Part shown: positions 45,064-54,803 of the stretch, one piece after another
Layout: every line of letters begins with the position of its first letter
Numbering within the stretch: position 1 is the first letter of the stretch
Assembly (NCBI RefSeq): GCF_030758345.1
Contig: NZ_JAVAMO010000005.1
Coordinates: 124,001 to 188,000, forward strand
Reading direction: 5' to 3'
DNA length: 64,000 bases
Source: Ruegeria discodermiae
Lineage (GTDB): Bacteria; Pseudomonadota; Alphaproteobacteria; Rhodobacterales; Rhodobacteraceae
Position numbers and translations under genes: made by a program
Notes under the pieces: model-generated
Told to the model about the DNA's origin: nothing
The model's database searches: none
Seen by the model: only the letters and a program-made list of their open reading frames with translations

Positions 45064-45987
45064 ATGTCACTGAACTTGGAAGAAGTTGCGAGCGATCTGG
45101 GCTTTCCTGAAGGTCCGGTTGCAATGGATGACGGCTCTGTTTTGTTTGTCGATATCGAGCACAAGAAACTCATGCAGCTGATGCCGGACAAATCGCTTGA
45201 GACGATCGCGACATTTGAAGGTGGGCCAAATGGCGTGGCGATCGGACCCGATGGTGCGGCCTATATCTGCAACAATGGTGGCGTCTATACCTTCATCAAA
45301 TATGGGCCGGATCAGATCACGATCCCGGATTCCGAACGCCCGGATTACATCGGAGGGTCGATCCAGCGCGTTGATCTGAAAACCAGGGAAGTCACCGAGC
45401 TTTATGGCAAATCCCGCGGCGATCATCTTATCTCGCCAGACGACATCGTTTTTGATTCGGCGGGCGGGTTCTGGTTTACCGATACGGGTATGCAGCATGA
45501 AACAACCAGCGAATTCGGTGGCGTCTACTATGCGACGATTGACGGCAAGACCCTGAAACATGCGGCAACCGTGCCCACGGCCAATGGGGTCGGATTGTCG
45601 CCGGACGGCAAGAAGCTCTTTGTCTCTGACACCGTGTTCGGGCGGTTATGGGTGATGGACATTGCCGGGCCCGGTGAATTGCATCCCGGTCAAATCCCGC
45701 AAACGCCGGGCAATGTGGTTCAGACCCTTCCGGGGTATCAGTGGCTCGACAGTTTGAAAGTCGAGGCGGATGGGCGTGTGTGCGTTGGCACGATCTTTAA
45801 TGGTGGCATCACCATCTTTAGTGCGGATGGCACGACGGAGCATCTGGCGGTACCCGATCTTTTCACCACCAATCTCTGCTTTGGCGGTGCGGATTTGCGT
45901 GATGCGTGGATCACCGCGTCAAGCACCGGCAAAATCTACAAAACCCGCTGGCCGCGGCCCGGACTCAAGCTGAATTTCACGGCCTGA
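45064..45987 (+). CDS. SMP-30/gluconolactonase-like beta-propeller protein
   Basis: A 307-aa six-bladed propeller of the SGL family: GFPEGPVAMDDGSVLFVDIE near residues 12-31 carries the first metal ligand Glu. SPDDIVFDSAGGFWFTDTG near 130-148 and ANGVGLSPDGKKLFVSDTV near 176-194 hold the Asn/Asp ligands. Members hydrolyse lactones or organophosphates with a divalent metal; the substrate cannot be read here. It has no signal peptide and should be cytosolic. AAGGAG lies eight bases before the ATG at 45064. Base composition of this and the following genes looks lower in G+C than the flanks. Confidence 0.88.
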   Translation: MSLNLEEVASDLGFPEGPVAMDDGSVLFVDIEHKKLMQLMPDKSLETIATFEGGPNGVAIGPDGAAYICNNGGVYTFIKYGPDQITIPDSERPDYIGGSIQRVDLKTREVTELYGKSRGDHLISPDDIVFDSAGGFWFTDTGMQHETTSEFGGVYYATIDGKTLKHAATVPTANGVGLSPDGKKLFVSDTVFGRLWVMDIAGPGELHPGQIPQTPGNVVQTLPGYQWLDSLKVEADGRVCVGTIFNGGITIFSADGTTEHLAVPDLFTTNLCFGGADLRDAWITASSTGKIYKTRWPRPGLKLNFTA

Positions 45988-46125
45988 GCAGCAGGCAGAA
46001 GGTGTTTTAATTGCCTGTGCGAACTTGCGTTTCGCGCGGGCAAACCCGTCGTGATTTGCCAGGCGAATTTCGGGTGCCGCAAACAGTAGCACGCGCCGTA
46101 TTTGTCGTGTTATGAACCAATCGCA

Positions 46126-49100
46126 ATGACGACCAACACCCAAATCACGGACACATCGTCACCAAGGCTCGGCGAGCGTCGTCTGGTTTCGGTGCTGTTT
46201 ACCGACATGGTGGGCTATACGCCCATTGTTGAAAAGCTGGGTGCGGAAACCACTGCTCATTTCACCAGTATGGTCTATGGCATGCTGTCCGGTGTCATCA
46301 AGGAACATGGCGGTGTCATCCGGGGATTTGCAGGCGACAGCATCATGGCGGTTTTCGGCATTCCCGACGCATTGGAGGATGTCGGATTAAGAGCCTGCAA
46401 AGCAGCCTTGGCGATCCAGGCTCTGTTCACCGCCTCTGGGGACGACATCGAGAAACGGTTCGGCGTGCGCCCGATCATGCGGGTTGGGGTCAGCTCCGGT
46501 TCCGTGGTCATGGCCGCGGTCGAAGGCGCCGACGGGCAGATGACCGCAGTGGGCAACAGCGTCAATCTCGCGGCGCGCATTCAGTCTCTGGCACCCGAGG
46601 GCGGCTGTCTGATCTGCGACACCACGCGCGCGCTTGTCGAATGGCTGGTCGACCTCAGCTTTGAAGGCGAACACACGATCAAGGGCGTGGCCAAGCAGCA
46701 GAAGCTCTGGCAATTGCAGTCGATCCGCGAAGGGGCCACGCGTTTCGATGCGTCTCGTGCGCGGGGTCTGAGCCGGTATGTGGGACGCGACGCCGAGCTT
46801 TCCGCCCTTTCCGAAGCGCTGGATCAGACACGCGACGGATTGCGTGTGATCGACCTTGTTGCCGAACCGGGGCTGGGCAAAACCCGCCTTGTTGTCGAGT
46901 TTCTGGATCGCGCGAAAGCCAAGGAAACCGTCATCCTGACAGGGCAGTGCACCACGGATGGCCAACAGGTGCCTTTCCTGCCATTTCTCGAAGTTGTGCG
47001 CGGGTCTTTTGGTATCAACCAAGATGACGACCCCGAAGAGATCGCGCCGAAGCTACAGGCCGGATTGAAGCATGCCGGACAGGATACGCCGGAAAACCTC
47101 GGGCTTTTGATGAACCTGCTGGGTCTGAAGCCGCCCGAGGGGACATTGGACGGCCTTGATGGGGTTTTGATCGGCTTGCGCACACGCGATCTGCTGCCCG
47201 CGCTCTTGAAGGCGCAATGCCAATTGGGCCGGGTCGTGCTCTTGGTCGAAGATATCCATTGGATCGACGGCGCGTCCGAAACCATGATGTCCAAACTGGT
47301 CGATGGCGGCGAGCTGGATAATTTGCTTATTCTGAACACCCGTCGGCCGGAATACACACCGGAATGGAACGACAACCCATCGGTTTCGACCCTGAGACTC
47401 CAACCACTGACCGAAGCGGATATTCACCATCTTGTTCAATCCCGGCTCAAGGTTGACACCCTGCCCGATGCATTGGTCAAAGAGGTGGTCGACCGTTCCG
47501 GGGGCAATCCGCTTTTTGGTGAAGAGATCCTGAGTTTTCTGACCGAAAAAGGCGCCCTGCGGGTCGACGAGGGTCAGGTGGTGTTCGAAAACCAGCCCGG
47601 CGGCGACGAATTGCCGGCAAGCATGCAAAGCCTGCTCTCAGCGCGTATCGAGCAGCTTCAGCCGAAGGATCGCGCGCTATTGCAGGCCGCCGCCACGATC
47701 GGGCGCGGCTTCGATCCCGGATTGTTGTCGATGGTTGTCGCGCAGCCCGACGAAACCGGCGCAGCGCTGCAGAGGCTGCAGGCGCTCGATATCGTGTTTC
47801 GCAAGGACGAGTCGTCGGATTACATGTTCAAGCACGTCTTGTTGCGTGAAACAGTTTACAACAGCCTTGTTGCGAACCGTCGGTCCGAGTTGCATCTCGC
47901 GATTGCCGAGGCTTTGGAAAAGCGCAACTCCAACCGGCTTCCCGAAGCTGCCGAGACGCTTGCCCATCACTATATGCAAACCCCGCGCACGGATCTGGCT
48001 TTTGAATACAGCGCGCTTGCCGGGGCAAAGAGCCTTGGGGTGTTTTCGCATGATCAGGCGAACCAGTATTTTGCGGATGCTCTGGCGCTTTATGAACAGG
48101 ACCCGACTTGCGCCAGCGACAAGGCCTTTGCCAGTTTCATGGCCAATTATGCGCTGTGCTCGAATATCTCTCTGGATGTCTTGACCATGATCGAACTGGC
48201 CCCAAGGGTCAGGCCGATCCTGAATGAGATGGGAGAGAATGGCGACCACGTGCTGTTCCTGCACCACTATGTGTCTTGTCTTGTCTGCAACAACCGCTTT
48301 CTTGAGGCGCTCGGCGTTCAACGGGACCTTACCGAGATGGCAAAGCGTGTCGGGGATCCGAAATCCGTCGCCTACGCCATGGTCAACGAACTGTCCGTCG
48401 GGATTTATTGCGCCCCGCTGCCCAATGCCGATTTCGCAGCCAAAAAAGCCGAGATCGACGCTGCACTGACCAAGTTCGACGACGCTTATCTGCAGAATTT
48501 CTATTTCGCCACCCTCGGATGGAACGAGTTGACGCGTGGTCGGGTCATCACGGCACGGGAAACCGCGGCGCGCTTGGTGGCGGATGGCGAAAAGAACAAC
48601 GATCCTCGCGCGCTCGGATATGGAACCGCCATGAAAGCACTGATCGCGGTCGTAACCGACGACTACCAGAGCGCGCTTGAATTGTCGGAAGAAGCGCTGG
48701 AGCTTTCGCGCGCAGAGTTCGAGGGAGCCATTGCGGAGTGCTCCAGAGTCGCCGCTCTTGTGTCGCTTGAGCGACCCGGTGCCCGCGAAGCCGCGCAAAC
48801 CTTTGCTGATATGTGCGAGGCCAATGGCTGGCTTATGTTCGCTGGCATTCCCAAGACGATGCTTGGTGTTGCTCTGGCGATGGAAGGCCGTGTGAGCGAG
48901 GGGCTGCAACTGATCAACGCGACCATTGAACGTCACGAATCCGACGGGGCGCAGATGGCGGCGGATTGGAACCGTCTGTTTCTCAGCGAGGTGTATCTGC
49001 AAATCCTGACGGGTGAAGGCGGTGCTTCGTTCGGTGTTTTGATGCGCAATTTCCGGACACTCGCAGGCGTCATCCTGTTTGGCAAAAAGCATATCATTTC

Positions 49101-49338
49101 GCTGATTGAAAAGGTGCGCACCAATACGCAATTCGACCCGGACGGGCACTATTTCGCACGGGGCGAGATGATCCTTGGCCTTCTTTACAAGCTCAAGAAG
49201 AAAAACGAACAGGCGGCTGGGCATCTGATGACCGCCCATCGTCTGATTGAACCGACCGGTGACTCGCCCATGCTCACGCGGATCGAGGACGCTCTGGAAG
49301 AGTTGGATGCCTGGACGCGACCGAACCCATCAACCTAA
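46126..49338 (+). CDS. Class III cyclase-AAA ATPase-TPR signalling protein
   Basis: A 1070-aa cytosolic protein. The N-terminal cyclase domain (about 18-195) has SVLFTDMVGYTPIVEKLGAE and GVIRGFAGDSIMAVFG with both metal Asp residues, and NSVNLAARIQSLAPEGG with the Asn-Arg pair. Next comes an AAA_16-type ATPase (about 212-480): P-loop AEPGLGKTRLV near 244-254 and a Walker B-like VVLLVEDIHWIDGAS. The last 500 residues are helical TPR-like repeats. The order is that of large bacterial cyclase-ATPase-TPR sensors, whose inputs are unknown. The ATG at 46126 is chosen over one eight codons earlier. It converges with the DyP operon, with stops overlapping by three bases. Confidence 0.9.
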   Translation: MTTNTQITDTSSPRLGERRLVSVLFTDMVGYTPIVEKLGAETTAHFTSMVYGMLSGVIKEHGGVIRGFAGDSIMAVFGIPDALEDVGLRACKAALAIQALFTASGDDIEKRFGVRPIMRVGVSSGSVVMAAVEGADGQMTAVGNSVNLAARIQSLAPEGGCLICDTTRALVEWLVDLSFEGEHTIKGVAKQQKLWQLQSIREGATRFDASRARGLSRYVGRDAELSALSEALDQTRDGLRVIDLVAEPGLGKTRLVVEFLDRAKAKETVILTGQCTTDGQQVPFLPFLEVVRGSFGINQDDDPEEIAPKLQAGLKHAGQDTPENLGLLMNLLGLKPPEGTLDGLDGVLIGLRTRDLLPALLKAQCQLGRVVLLVEDIHWIDGASETMMSKLVDGGELDNLLILNTRRPEYTPEWNDNPSVSTLRLQPLTEADIHHLVQSRLKVDTLPDALVKEVVDRSGGNPLFGEEILSFLTEKGALRVDEGQVVFENQPGGDELPASMQSLLSARIEQLQPKDRALLQAAATIGRGFDPGLLSMVVAQPDETGAALQRLQALDIVFRKDESSDYMFKHVLLRETVYNSLVANRRSELHLAIAEALEKRNSNRLPEAAETLAHHYMQTPRTDLAFEYSALAGAKSLGVFSHDQANQYFADALALYEQDPTCASDKAFASFMANYALCSNISLDVLTMIELAPRVRPILNEMGENGDHVLFLHHYVSCLVCNNRFLEALGVQRDLTEMAKRVGDPKSVAYAMVNELSVGIYCAPLPNADFAAKKAEIDAALTKFDDAYLQNFYFATLGWNELTRGRVITARETAARLVADGEKNNDPRALGYGTAMKALIAVVTDDYQSALELSEEALELSRAEFEGAIAECSRVAALVSLERPGAREAAQTFADMCEANGWLMFAGIPKTMLGVALAMEGRVSEGLQLINATIERHESDGAQMAADWNRLFLSEVYLQILTGEGGASFGVLMRNFRTLAGVILFGKKHIISLIEKVRTNTQFDPDGHYFARGEMILGLLYKLKKKNEQAAGHLMTAHRLIEPTGDSPMLTRIEDALEELDAWTRPNPST

Positions 49339-50732
49339 TCCGAAATCTGCGCAAGATACCGGATCGCCGGAAGGCTTGGAAGAAAGGTATAGGCCCCGCC
49401 ACGTGTTTTGACGAAACGCGGGAAGCCGTTCAGCCGGATACGACCGCCGTCTTTCAGTGTCAGTTCAAACGCGCTGGTTTCAGGCACATTGGCTCCGAGC
49501 AGAGGATCGTTCGTGCCGGTGATTTCGGGGTCTTGCAGCCCGAAATTCAGCCAATCGCACACAACCGCCTCGAACTGCGCCCCGTAATTCGCGCCGATGA
49601 AATTCCCCAGCAAGCCGCGCTCTGCACCGTCCCGGTTTTCGGGATCGAAATCGGGGCCATAAGACATGCCCCGACGCACCAGCCGTCTTGAATAATTGGC
49701 AACACGCTGAACGATGGGTCCACCACGCGGGTTGACACGACGCATATGCGCGCCAGCCGGGCAGCGCGACGTGCGGGTATAGCTGTAATTGGTTGGCGAG
49801 ACCTCTTTCTCGGGATATTGCGCATCGGGGGAGAGTTCGTAGGGGACACCATTGCGCCAGCGGCCACACATCTGCGCTGCCACGACCTCGCGCAAGGCGC
49901 CATGGCGGTCTAGATCCTTTCCCACCCGCTTTTCATCTTCGGGCGCCAGCAAAAGGTCGCCCTTGGGATGATCGAGCAGTTGCGTGGCGGCCTTATCAAG
50001 GTAATCCTCGAACCCCTTGGCGTCCTGCTGCAGCACACGAAAGGCATTGAATGCCCCGTTCCGGCCCAGCACATCCGGTTGGGGAATACTGAAGAGCATC
50101 CCCTCAAAATGCGTCGGATGTCCCAAAAGAACGGTTCCCAGGGGATCTTTGGGTTCATCGACCTTGATTTGCGCAGGATCGAAGACATGACGGAACCTGG
50201 GCTGCGAGATGCTGTCGACATAGCCGAAAAACACCTTGTTATCCGGTAGGTTACGCCCGTTGCGCACACCCAGAACGGTGAACGCCTTTGCCACCTGCGC
50301 TTCGGTCTGATCGAGATATTGCTCTTCGTCCGAATAAAGCGAGGCTATGATATGTATCCGGTCTGGCTGATCGAAGGGGGCGGGCCAATGCTCAGGCGCG
50401 CTTTCCCCGAAATCGCCCAGTTTGACAGCCCGCTTGGCCATCCCTTCGGCGTATTCCAACGGAAAGCTGTCAAGGTCGCGGCTGGCCGTCCCCAGCGCGC
50501 GCAATCCTTCAAAGGTCACGCCGATATTGAAGCAGAGCTTGGGCTTTTCTTTCCAATTCGCCGAACGGGTGATTGCGGGTATTTCGCTGCTGGTGCCATC
50601 TGCGGAGGCTGCCAGAAACTGCCGCGCCTTTGCCCGATCAGAGACTTCGAGCATAAGATGGCGAACCATGTTGCTGCGATAACCGCGCAGGATGTTGCCC
50701 TGCAGTTCTTCGGGATTAAAAGCAGCGTTCAC
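49335..50732 (-). CDS. DyP-type heme peroxidase
   Basis: A 465-aa dye-decolorising-type peroxidase. The usual GxxDG motif appears as FFGYVDSISQPRF (about residues 168-180): the catalytic Asp is kept, but the Gly after it is Ser. The proximal heme His is in CPAGAHMRRVNPR near 319-331, and the heme-contact region LGNFIGANYGAQFEAV follows. No Tat or Sec signal is present, so it is cytosolic or encapsulated. The start is GTG, overlapping the previous stop as GTGA. It is the third gene of a coupled catalase-like / unknown / DyP operon, which suggests a joint role with peroxides or organic hydroperoxides. Confidence 0.88.
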   Translation of the reverse strand: MNAAFNPEELQGNILRGYRSNMVRHLMLEVSDRAKARQFLAASADGTSSEIPAITRSANWKEKPKLCFNIGVTFEGLRALGTASRDLDSFPLEYAEGMAKRAVKLGDFGESAPEHWPAPFDQPDRIHIIASLYSDEEQYLDQTEAQVAKAFTVLGVRNGRNLPDNKVFFGYVDSISQPRFRHVFDPAQIKVDEPKDPLGTVLLGHPTHFEGMLFSIPQPDVLGRNGAFNAFRVLQQDAKGFEDYLDKAATQLLDHPKGDLLLAPEDEKRVGKDLDRHGALREVVAAQMCGRWRNGVPYELSPDAQYPEKEVSPTNYSYTRTSRCPAGAHMRRVNPRGGPIVQRVANYSRRLVRRGMSYGPDFDPENRDGAERGLLGNFIGANYGAQFEAVVCDWLNFGLQDPEITGTNDPLLGANVPETSAFELTLKDGGRIRLNGFPRFVKTRGGAYTFLPSLPAIRYLAQISD

Positions 50733-51445
50733 CAGCCCACCCCCAACTTGTCGCGCACTTGCGCGGCCGAATATCCGGGATAGCCACGATAGCCGCCGCC
50801 CAGTGAAATATTGCGATTGGAATGAAGCTGCAGGATCAATTCGCGAGGCAGCGACAAAAGCTCATGAGGGGGCGCGTCCGGTGATCGCCCCGCCGCTTCA
50901 TCCTGCACATGCAGCAGGTTGATCGCGTAATCGGGGGCTTGAAACAGGTCATGTGCCTTGACCCAGTCGATGAACTCCTCAACGTGATCTTCACAGGGGT
51001 AAAGCGCTTCGCCTCCTTCGACCAGATGCATGAGATCGTCAAAAACGCTACCGATCGTGGCGATGAAATCGCGGATGTAGTTGCTGAAATCCCCATCATA
51101 GACCGAGATCATGCAGATATAGTCCTCGACCAGCAGAAACCGCGCTGAATGGACCGTGCCCACATTGTCGAGACCCGCAAAAATCTCATCCACGTTTTGC
51201 GCCAGCGCCATGACTGCCTTGGCACGACCTATGGGCGACGTGTCTTTCAGGGGCATCAGCAGGTTCATCATGCGTTGCACGTTGTCACTGGGCTGCGAGG
51301 ATGGGCGTGGCCCCCCCGGTAATTTCGGTTTGGGCTCGCGCCAGACCCAATAGGGCACCACCACGTATTTTGACAGGAACTTGAACCAGCCCCGCTCTGG
51401 CAGGCTGTTGACATAATTGTTGAGCCATCCGCCATCATCGCTCAT
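50729..51445 (-). CDS. Unknown 238-aa protein between catalase-like and DyP genes
   Basis: A 238-aa cytosolic protein. The middle (about residues 98-130) reads GTVHSARFLLVEDYICMISV then YDGDFSNYIRDFIATIG. This resembles a ferredoxin-like module seen in proteins that accompany heme peroxidases (the pattern HFARF ... YDGxxxxYxxDFI). An aromatic N-terminus (RGWFKFLSKYVVVPYWVW) may associate with a membrane surface. The name cannot be given. It is three bases after the catalase-like stop and overlaps the DyP start, so it must work in the same operon, perhaps as a partner or regulator of a heme enzyme. GGAGGG precedes the ATG. Confidence 0.7.
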   Translation of the reverse strand: MSDDGGWLNNYVNSLPERGWFKFLSKYVVVPYWVWREPKPKLPGGPRPSSQPSDNVQRMMNLLMPLKDTSPIGRAKAVMALAQNVDEIFAGLDNVGTVHSARFLLVEDYICMISVYDGDFSNYIRDFIATIGSVFDDLMHLVEGGEALYPCEDHVEEFIDWVKAHDLFQAPDYAINLLHVQDEAAGRSPDAPPHELLSLPRELILQLHSNRNISLGGGYRGYPGYSAAQVRDKLGVGW

Positions 51446-51448
51446 GCT

Positions 51449-52474
51449 CTAGCCCTCCGTTCCGCTGAACGGGCAGGGAATGCCACCCCGCCGGTTGCTT
51501 GAAAATTCGTAGACATCCTTGCGGATCTTCAGCACGGGATCTTCGGACGGCCTTATGCCATCGGTCAGAAGCCACGGGTTGAAGCTCAACTTTTCGGCAT
51601 GCGCTTCCTGATCCTTGGGCACGTCGTTGAGCGTCAGCAAGCCCATCATCACACGCTTGCGATGCGGTGGCCATTGCTTGGTGGAATCGTTGAAATCATC
51701 GCCTGTTTCACCAATGGTCATCATGAGCGAAAACCGCTCGATGCCATGTGCGAGCCGCTTCTCAAGATCTTCCTTCAAATAGACACCCACGGGTGGGTCC
51801 AGCGGGTTTGTGTTGAGAACTCCGGCGATAGGCTGCCAGTTGAACCGGACCCAGCGATCGGTGCCATCAGGATCGGTCACGATGAAGGTATGAACGGCAT
51901 GATAAGACGCCCGAACATAGCTCACCGGCGCTCCGATCACCGAAGCCTGAAGAACCGCTGGCTGTGCATAGGCATGTTTGTCGGCAAATTCCGTGGCGCC
52001 TTCGTTGGGGCGCGTTTCCTGACCCGGATAGGGGTCAGGCATCGGTATTTGCAGCTTGAGGAAATCGCGGATCTTTTGCCAAGGTGTTTCGCGATTGCAT
52101 TCCTTTGGACGTGCCGCCGTTGCGAATTGCAAGAAAGTCTCAGGTGTTGGTGCAAAAAACACGGGCAGCGTCATTGAAATGAGATCGGTGGCCCGGTCAT
52201 TGCTCAGCTTGAAGCGCACCGCCATGCCGCGCACATCAGACCAGCCATCATGCTCTTTGACCAACCCCATTCCATTGGAGAACCGGACAGCGACCTCCAG
52301 GGGCTTTTCGGTGGGTTGAAAATGTTCAGCGGTGCAGAAATCCTTGGCCACCGGGGACGGCTCGAAAACACCCGTGGCACCGATGCCGATAGTGTGAACC
52401 GGTCGTCGTTTGGCACTGCCGCCTTCGATATCGAGTGCATGAACAATGTCTTCAACAAGTTTAGGATCGTCCAT
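51449..52474 (-). CDS. Short catalase-fold heme protein lacking the distal Asn
   Basis: About 341 aa, in the small catalase-related group (SrpA-like). The distal His is in RRPVHTIGIGATGVFE near residues 24-39. The heme-binding Tyr region is FNPWLLTDGIRPSEDPVLKI then RKDVYEFSSNRR near the C-terminus, matching RxxxY in catalases. The distal Asn loop of true catalases (DLVGNNTPVFF) reads DLISMTLPVFF, so it is probably a peroxidase or hydroperoxide-transforming enzyme rather than an efficient catalase. I used the ATG at 52474, after GGGGAGA. It is the first gene of the operon. Confidence 0.85.
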   Translation of the reverse strand: MDDPKLVEDIVHALDIEGGSAKRRPVHTIGIGATGVFEPSPVAKDFCTAEHFQPTEKPLEVAVRFSNGMGLVKEHDGWSDVRGMAVRFKLSNDRATDLISMTLPVFFAPTPETFLQFATAARPKECNRETPWQKIRDFLKLQIPMPDPYPGQETRPNEGATEFADKHAYAQPAVLQASVIGAPVSYVRASYHAVHTFIVTDPDGTDRWVRFNWQPIAGVLNTNPLDPPVGVYLKEDLEKRLAHGIERFSLMMTIGETGDDFNDSTKQWPPHRKRVMMGLLTLNDVPKDQEAHAEKLSFNPWLLTDGIRPSEDPVLKIRKDVYEFSSNRRGGIPCPFSGTEG

Positions 52475-52647
52475 CAATCTCCCCAGCGTGTCAGAAAAAG
52501 GTTAGGAAAAACAGAAACTTTTCAACACGCGTTGCGCAAGACAGTGTCCGCGACAATGCAAACCCCTCGCAACCAGACTGCGGTTCGCTGCCGAACAGTG
52601 TCAAGAATTTATTGGCCAGGACGTGTGTGGTCTTTTGGGGCTGGATC

Positions 52648-52745
52648 ATGGGCCACCATGGTGGCGAGAGATGGCCTCTGAGCTTGTTCGTGACTGCCGG
52701 ACAGGTCAGTGGCGCGAGCGTCGCCAAGGAGCCTGATAGAGGTCG
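52648..52745 (+). pseudogene. Probable IS5-family transposase remnant
   Basis: Translation in the frame of 52648 gives GERWPLSLFVTAGQVSGAS. This resembles the GRPLSLFVTAGQVSDYxGA core of IS5-type DDE transposases. Only about 16 residues match; the flanks do not, and the frame soon closes at TGATAG-type sequence. I see no terminal repeats. It is likely a scar of an insertion or rearrangement at the border of the 45-52.5 kb block. Confidence 0.45.
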
Positions 52746-52807
52746 GCAACAATGGAACGCTCAGTGCATTTGGGAAATATGATTTCTGGGAAAAGCACTT
52801 CTAAATG

Positions 52808-52838
52808 GAACTGGCTCAGGGCAAGCCCGAGCCAGTTC
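52808..52838 (-). terminator. Terminator-like hairpin after amtB
   Basis: GAACTGGCTC (52808-52817) pairs with GAGCCAGTTC (52829-52838), extended by an inner GGGC/GCCC stem. It lies 13 bases after the amtB stop on the minus strand; the tail is only mildly T-rich. Confidence 0.7.
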
Positions 52839-52850
52839 GGATTGATTTGA

Positions 52851-54176
<1,326 letters not shown>

Positions 54177-54207
54177 TTTCTTGTCCCTGGTATTGGTATG
54201 GCTGCGC

Positions 54208-54546
54208 TTAGATGGCATCTTCGTTGGTCTCGCCGGTACGGACGCGAACCGCCTGCTGCACGTCGAGCACGAAGATCTTGCCGTCGCCGATTTTTCCGGT
54301 CTTCGCGGTGGTTGCGATGGTGTCGATCACCTGATCGACCATGCTTGCCGCCACCACGATTTCGAGCTTGATCTTGGGCACGAAATTCACTGCATATTCC
54401 GCGCCTCGGTAAATTTCGGTATGTCCCGATTGCGACCCGAAGCCCTTGATTTCCGTTACCATCATCCCGCGCACACCAGCATCGGTCAGCGCTTCGCGGA
54501 CCTCCTCCAGCTTGAACGGTTTGATTGTCGCTATGATGAGTTTCAC
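54208..54546 (-). CDS. glnK: Nitrogen regulatory protein PII
   Basis: A 112-aa trimeric PII signal protein that binds ATP, ADP and 2-oxoglutarate and blocks AmtB when nitrogen is plentiful. Residues VKLIIATIKPFKLEEVREAL start the fold; the T-loop FGSQSGHTEIYRGAEYAVNF carries the uridylylation Tyr of RGAEY (residue 51). The C-terminal AVRVRTGETNEDAI is typical. The start is a GTG at 54546 with GGGGAA about six bases upstream; the 19-codon extension is rejected as PII proteins begin exactly here. It forms an operon with amtB. Confidence 0.95.
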   Translation of the reverse strand: MKLIIATIKPFKLEEVREALTDAGVRGMMVTEIKGFGSQSGHTEIYRGAEYAVNFVPKIKLEIVVAASMVDQVIDTIATTAKTGKIGDGKIFVLDVQQAVRVRTGETNEDAI

Positions 54547-54662
54547 GTTATTCCCCTTCACTCCGCCGGGCAGCCCGGCTCTATGCACGTGCAGAAACTT
54601 CACGGAATTGTTGGGACAGGGAACGAAAGGGCATATTCAAAAGGCCTATCAAACGCCCGCGG

Positions 54663-54679
54663 TGCACATTTTTTGCACA
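54663..54679 (-). promoter_or_regulatory. Repeated TGCACA sites upstream of glnK
   Basis: TGCACA occurs at 54663-54668 and again at 54674-54679, exactly 11 bases (one helical turn) apart, 117-133 bases upstream of the glnK start. NtrC sites contain the TGCAC half-site, so nitrogen control of glnK-amtB is plausible. The spacing and orientation differ from the classic inverted repeat. The divergent penicillin-binding protein gene shares this region. Confidence 0.4.
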
Positions 54680-54803
54680 AGTTCGCCAGTTTGATTAATT
54701 TTTAATCGGTTGTGAAAGGTCGATTTTCTACAGAATATCCCCTCAACACGCCGTTGCGGGCAGGGTATTGTGGCCAAAAGACAAGAACCGGGCAGAGTCA
54801 GAC

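Larger units (their letters stand above)
52478..52850. other. 373-base intergenic region at the end of the accessory block
   Basis: No intact gene is visible between the catalase-like gene and amtB. It should hold the promoter of the peroxidase operon (minus strand), a likely transposase scrap (52648-52745), and the amtB terminator (52808-52838). Confidence 0.6.

Noticed and set aside
47677-49239. 520-codon open frame on the minus strand
   Set aside because: It lies opposite the TPR part of the cyclase-ATPase protein; no domain is visible and the plus-strand protein is coherent throughout.
54660-54700. Sigma-54 promoter for glnK
   Set aside because: TGGCGAACTTGTGC has GG and GC nine bases apart rather than ten and lacks the consensus ends, so I do not call it.
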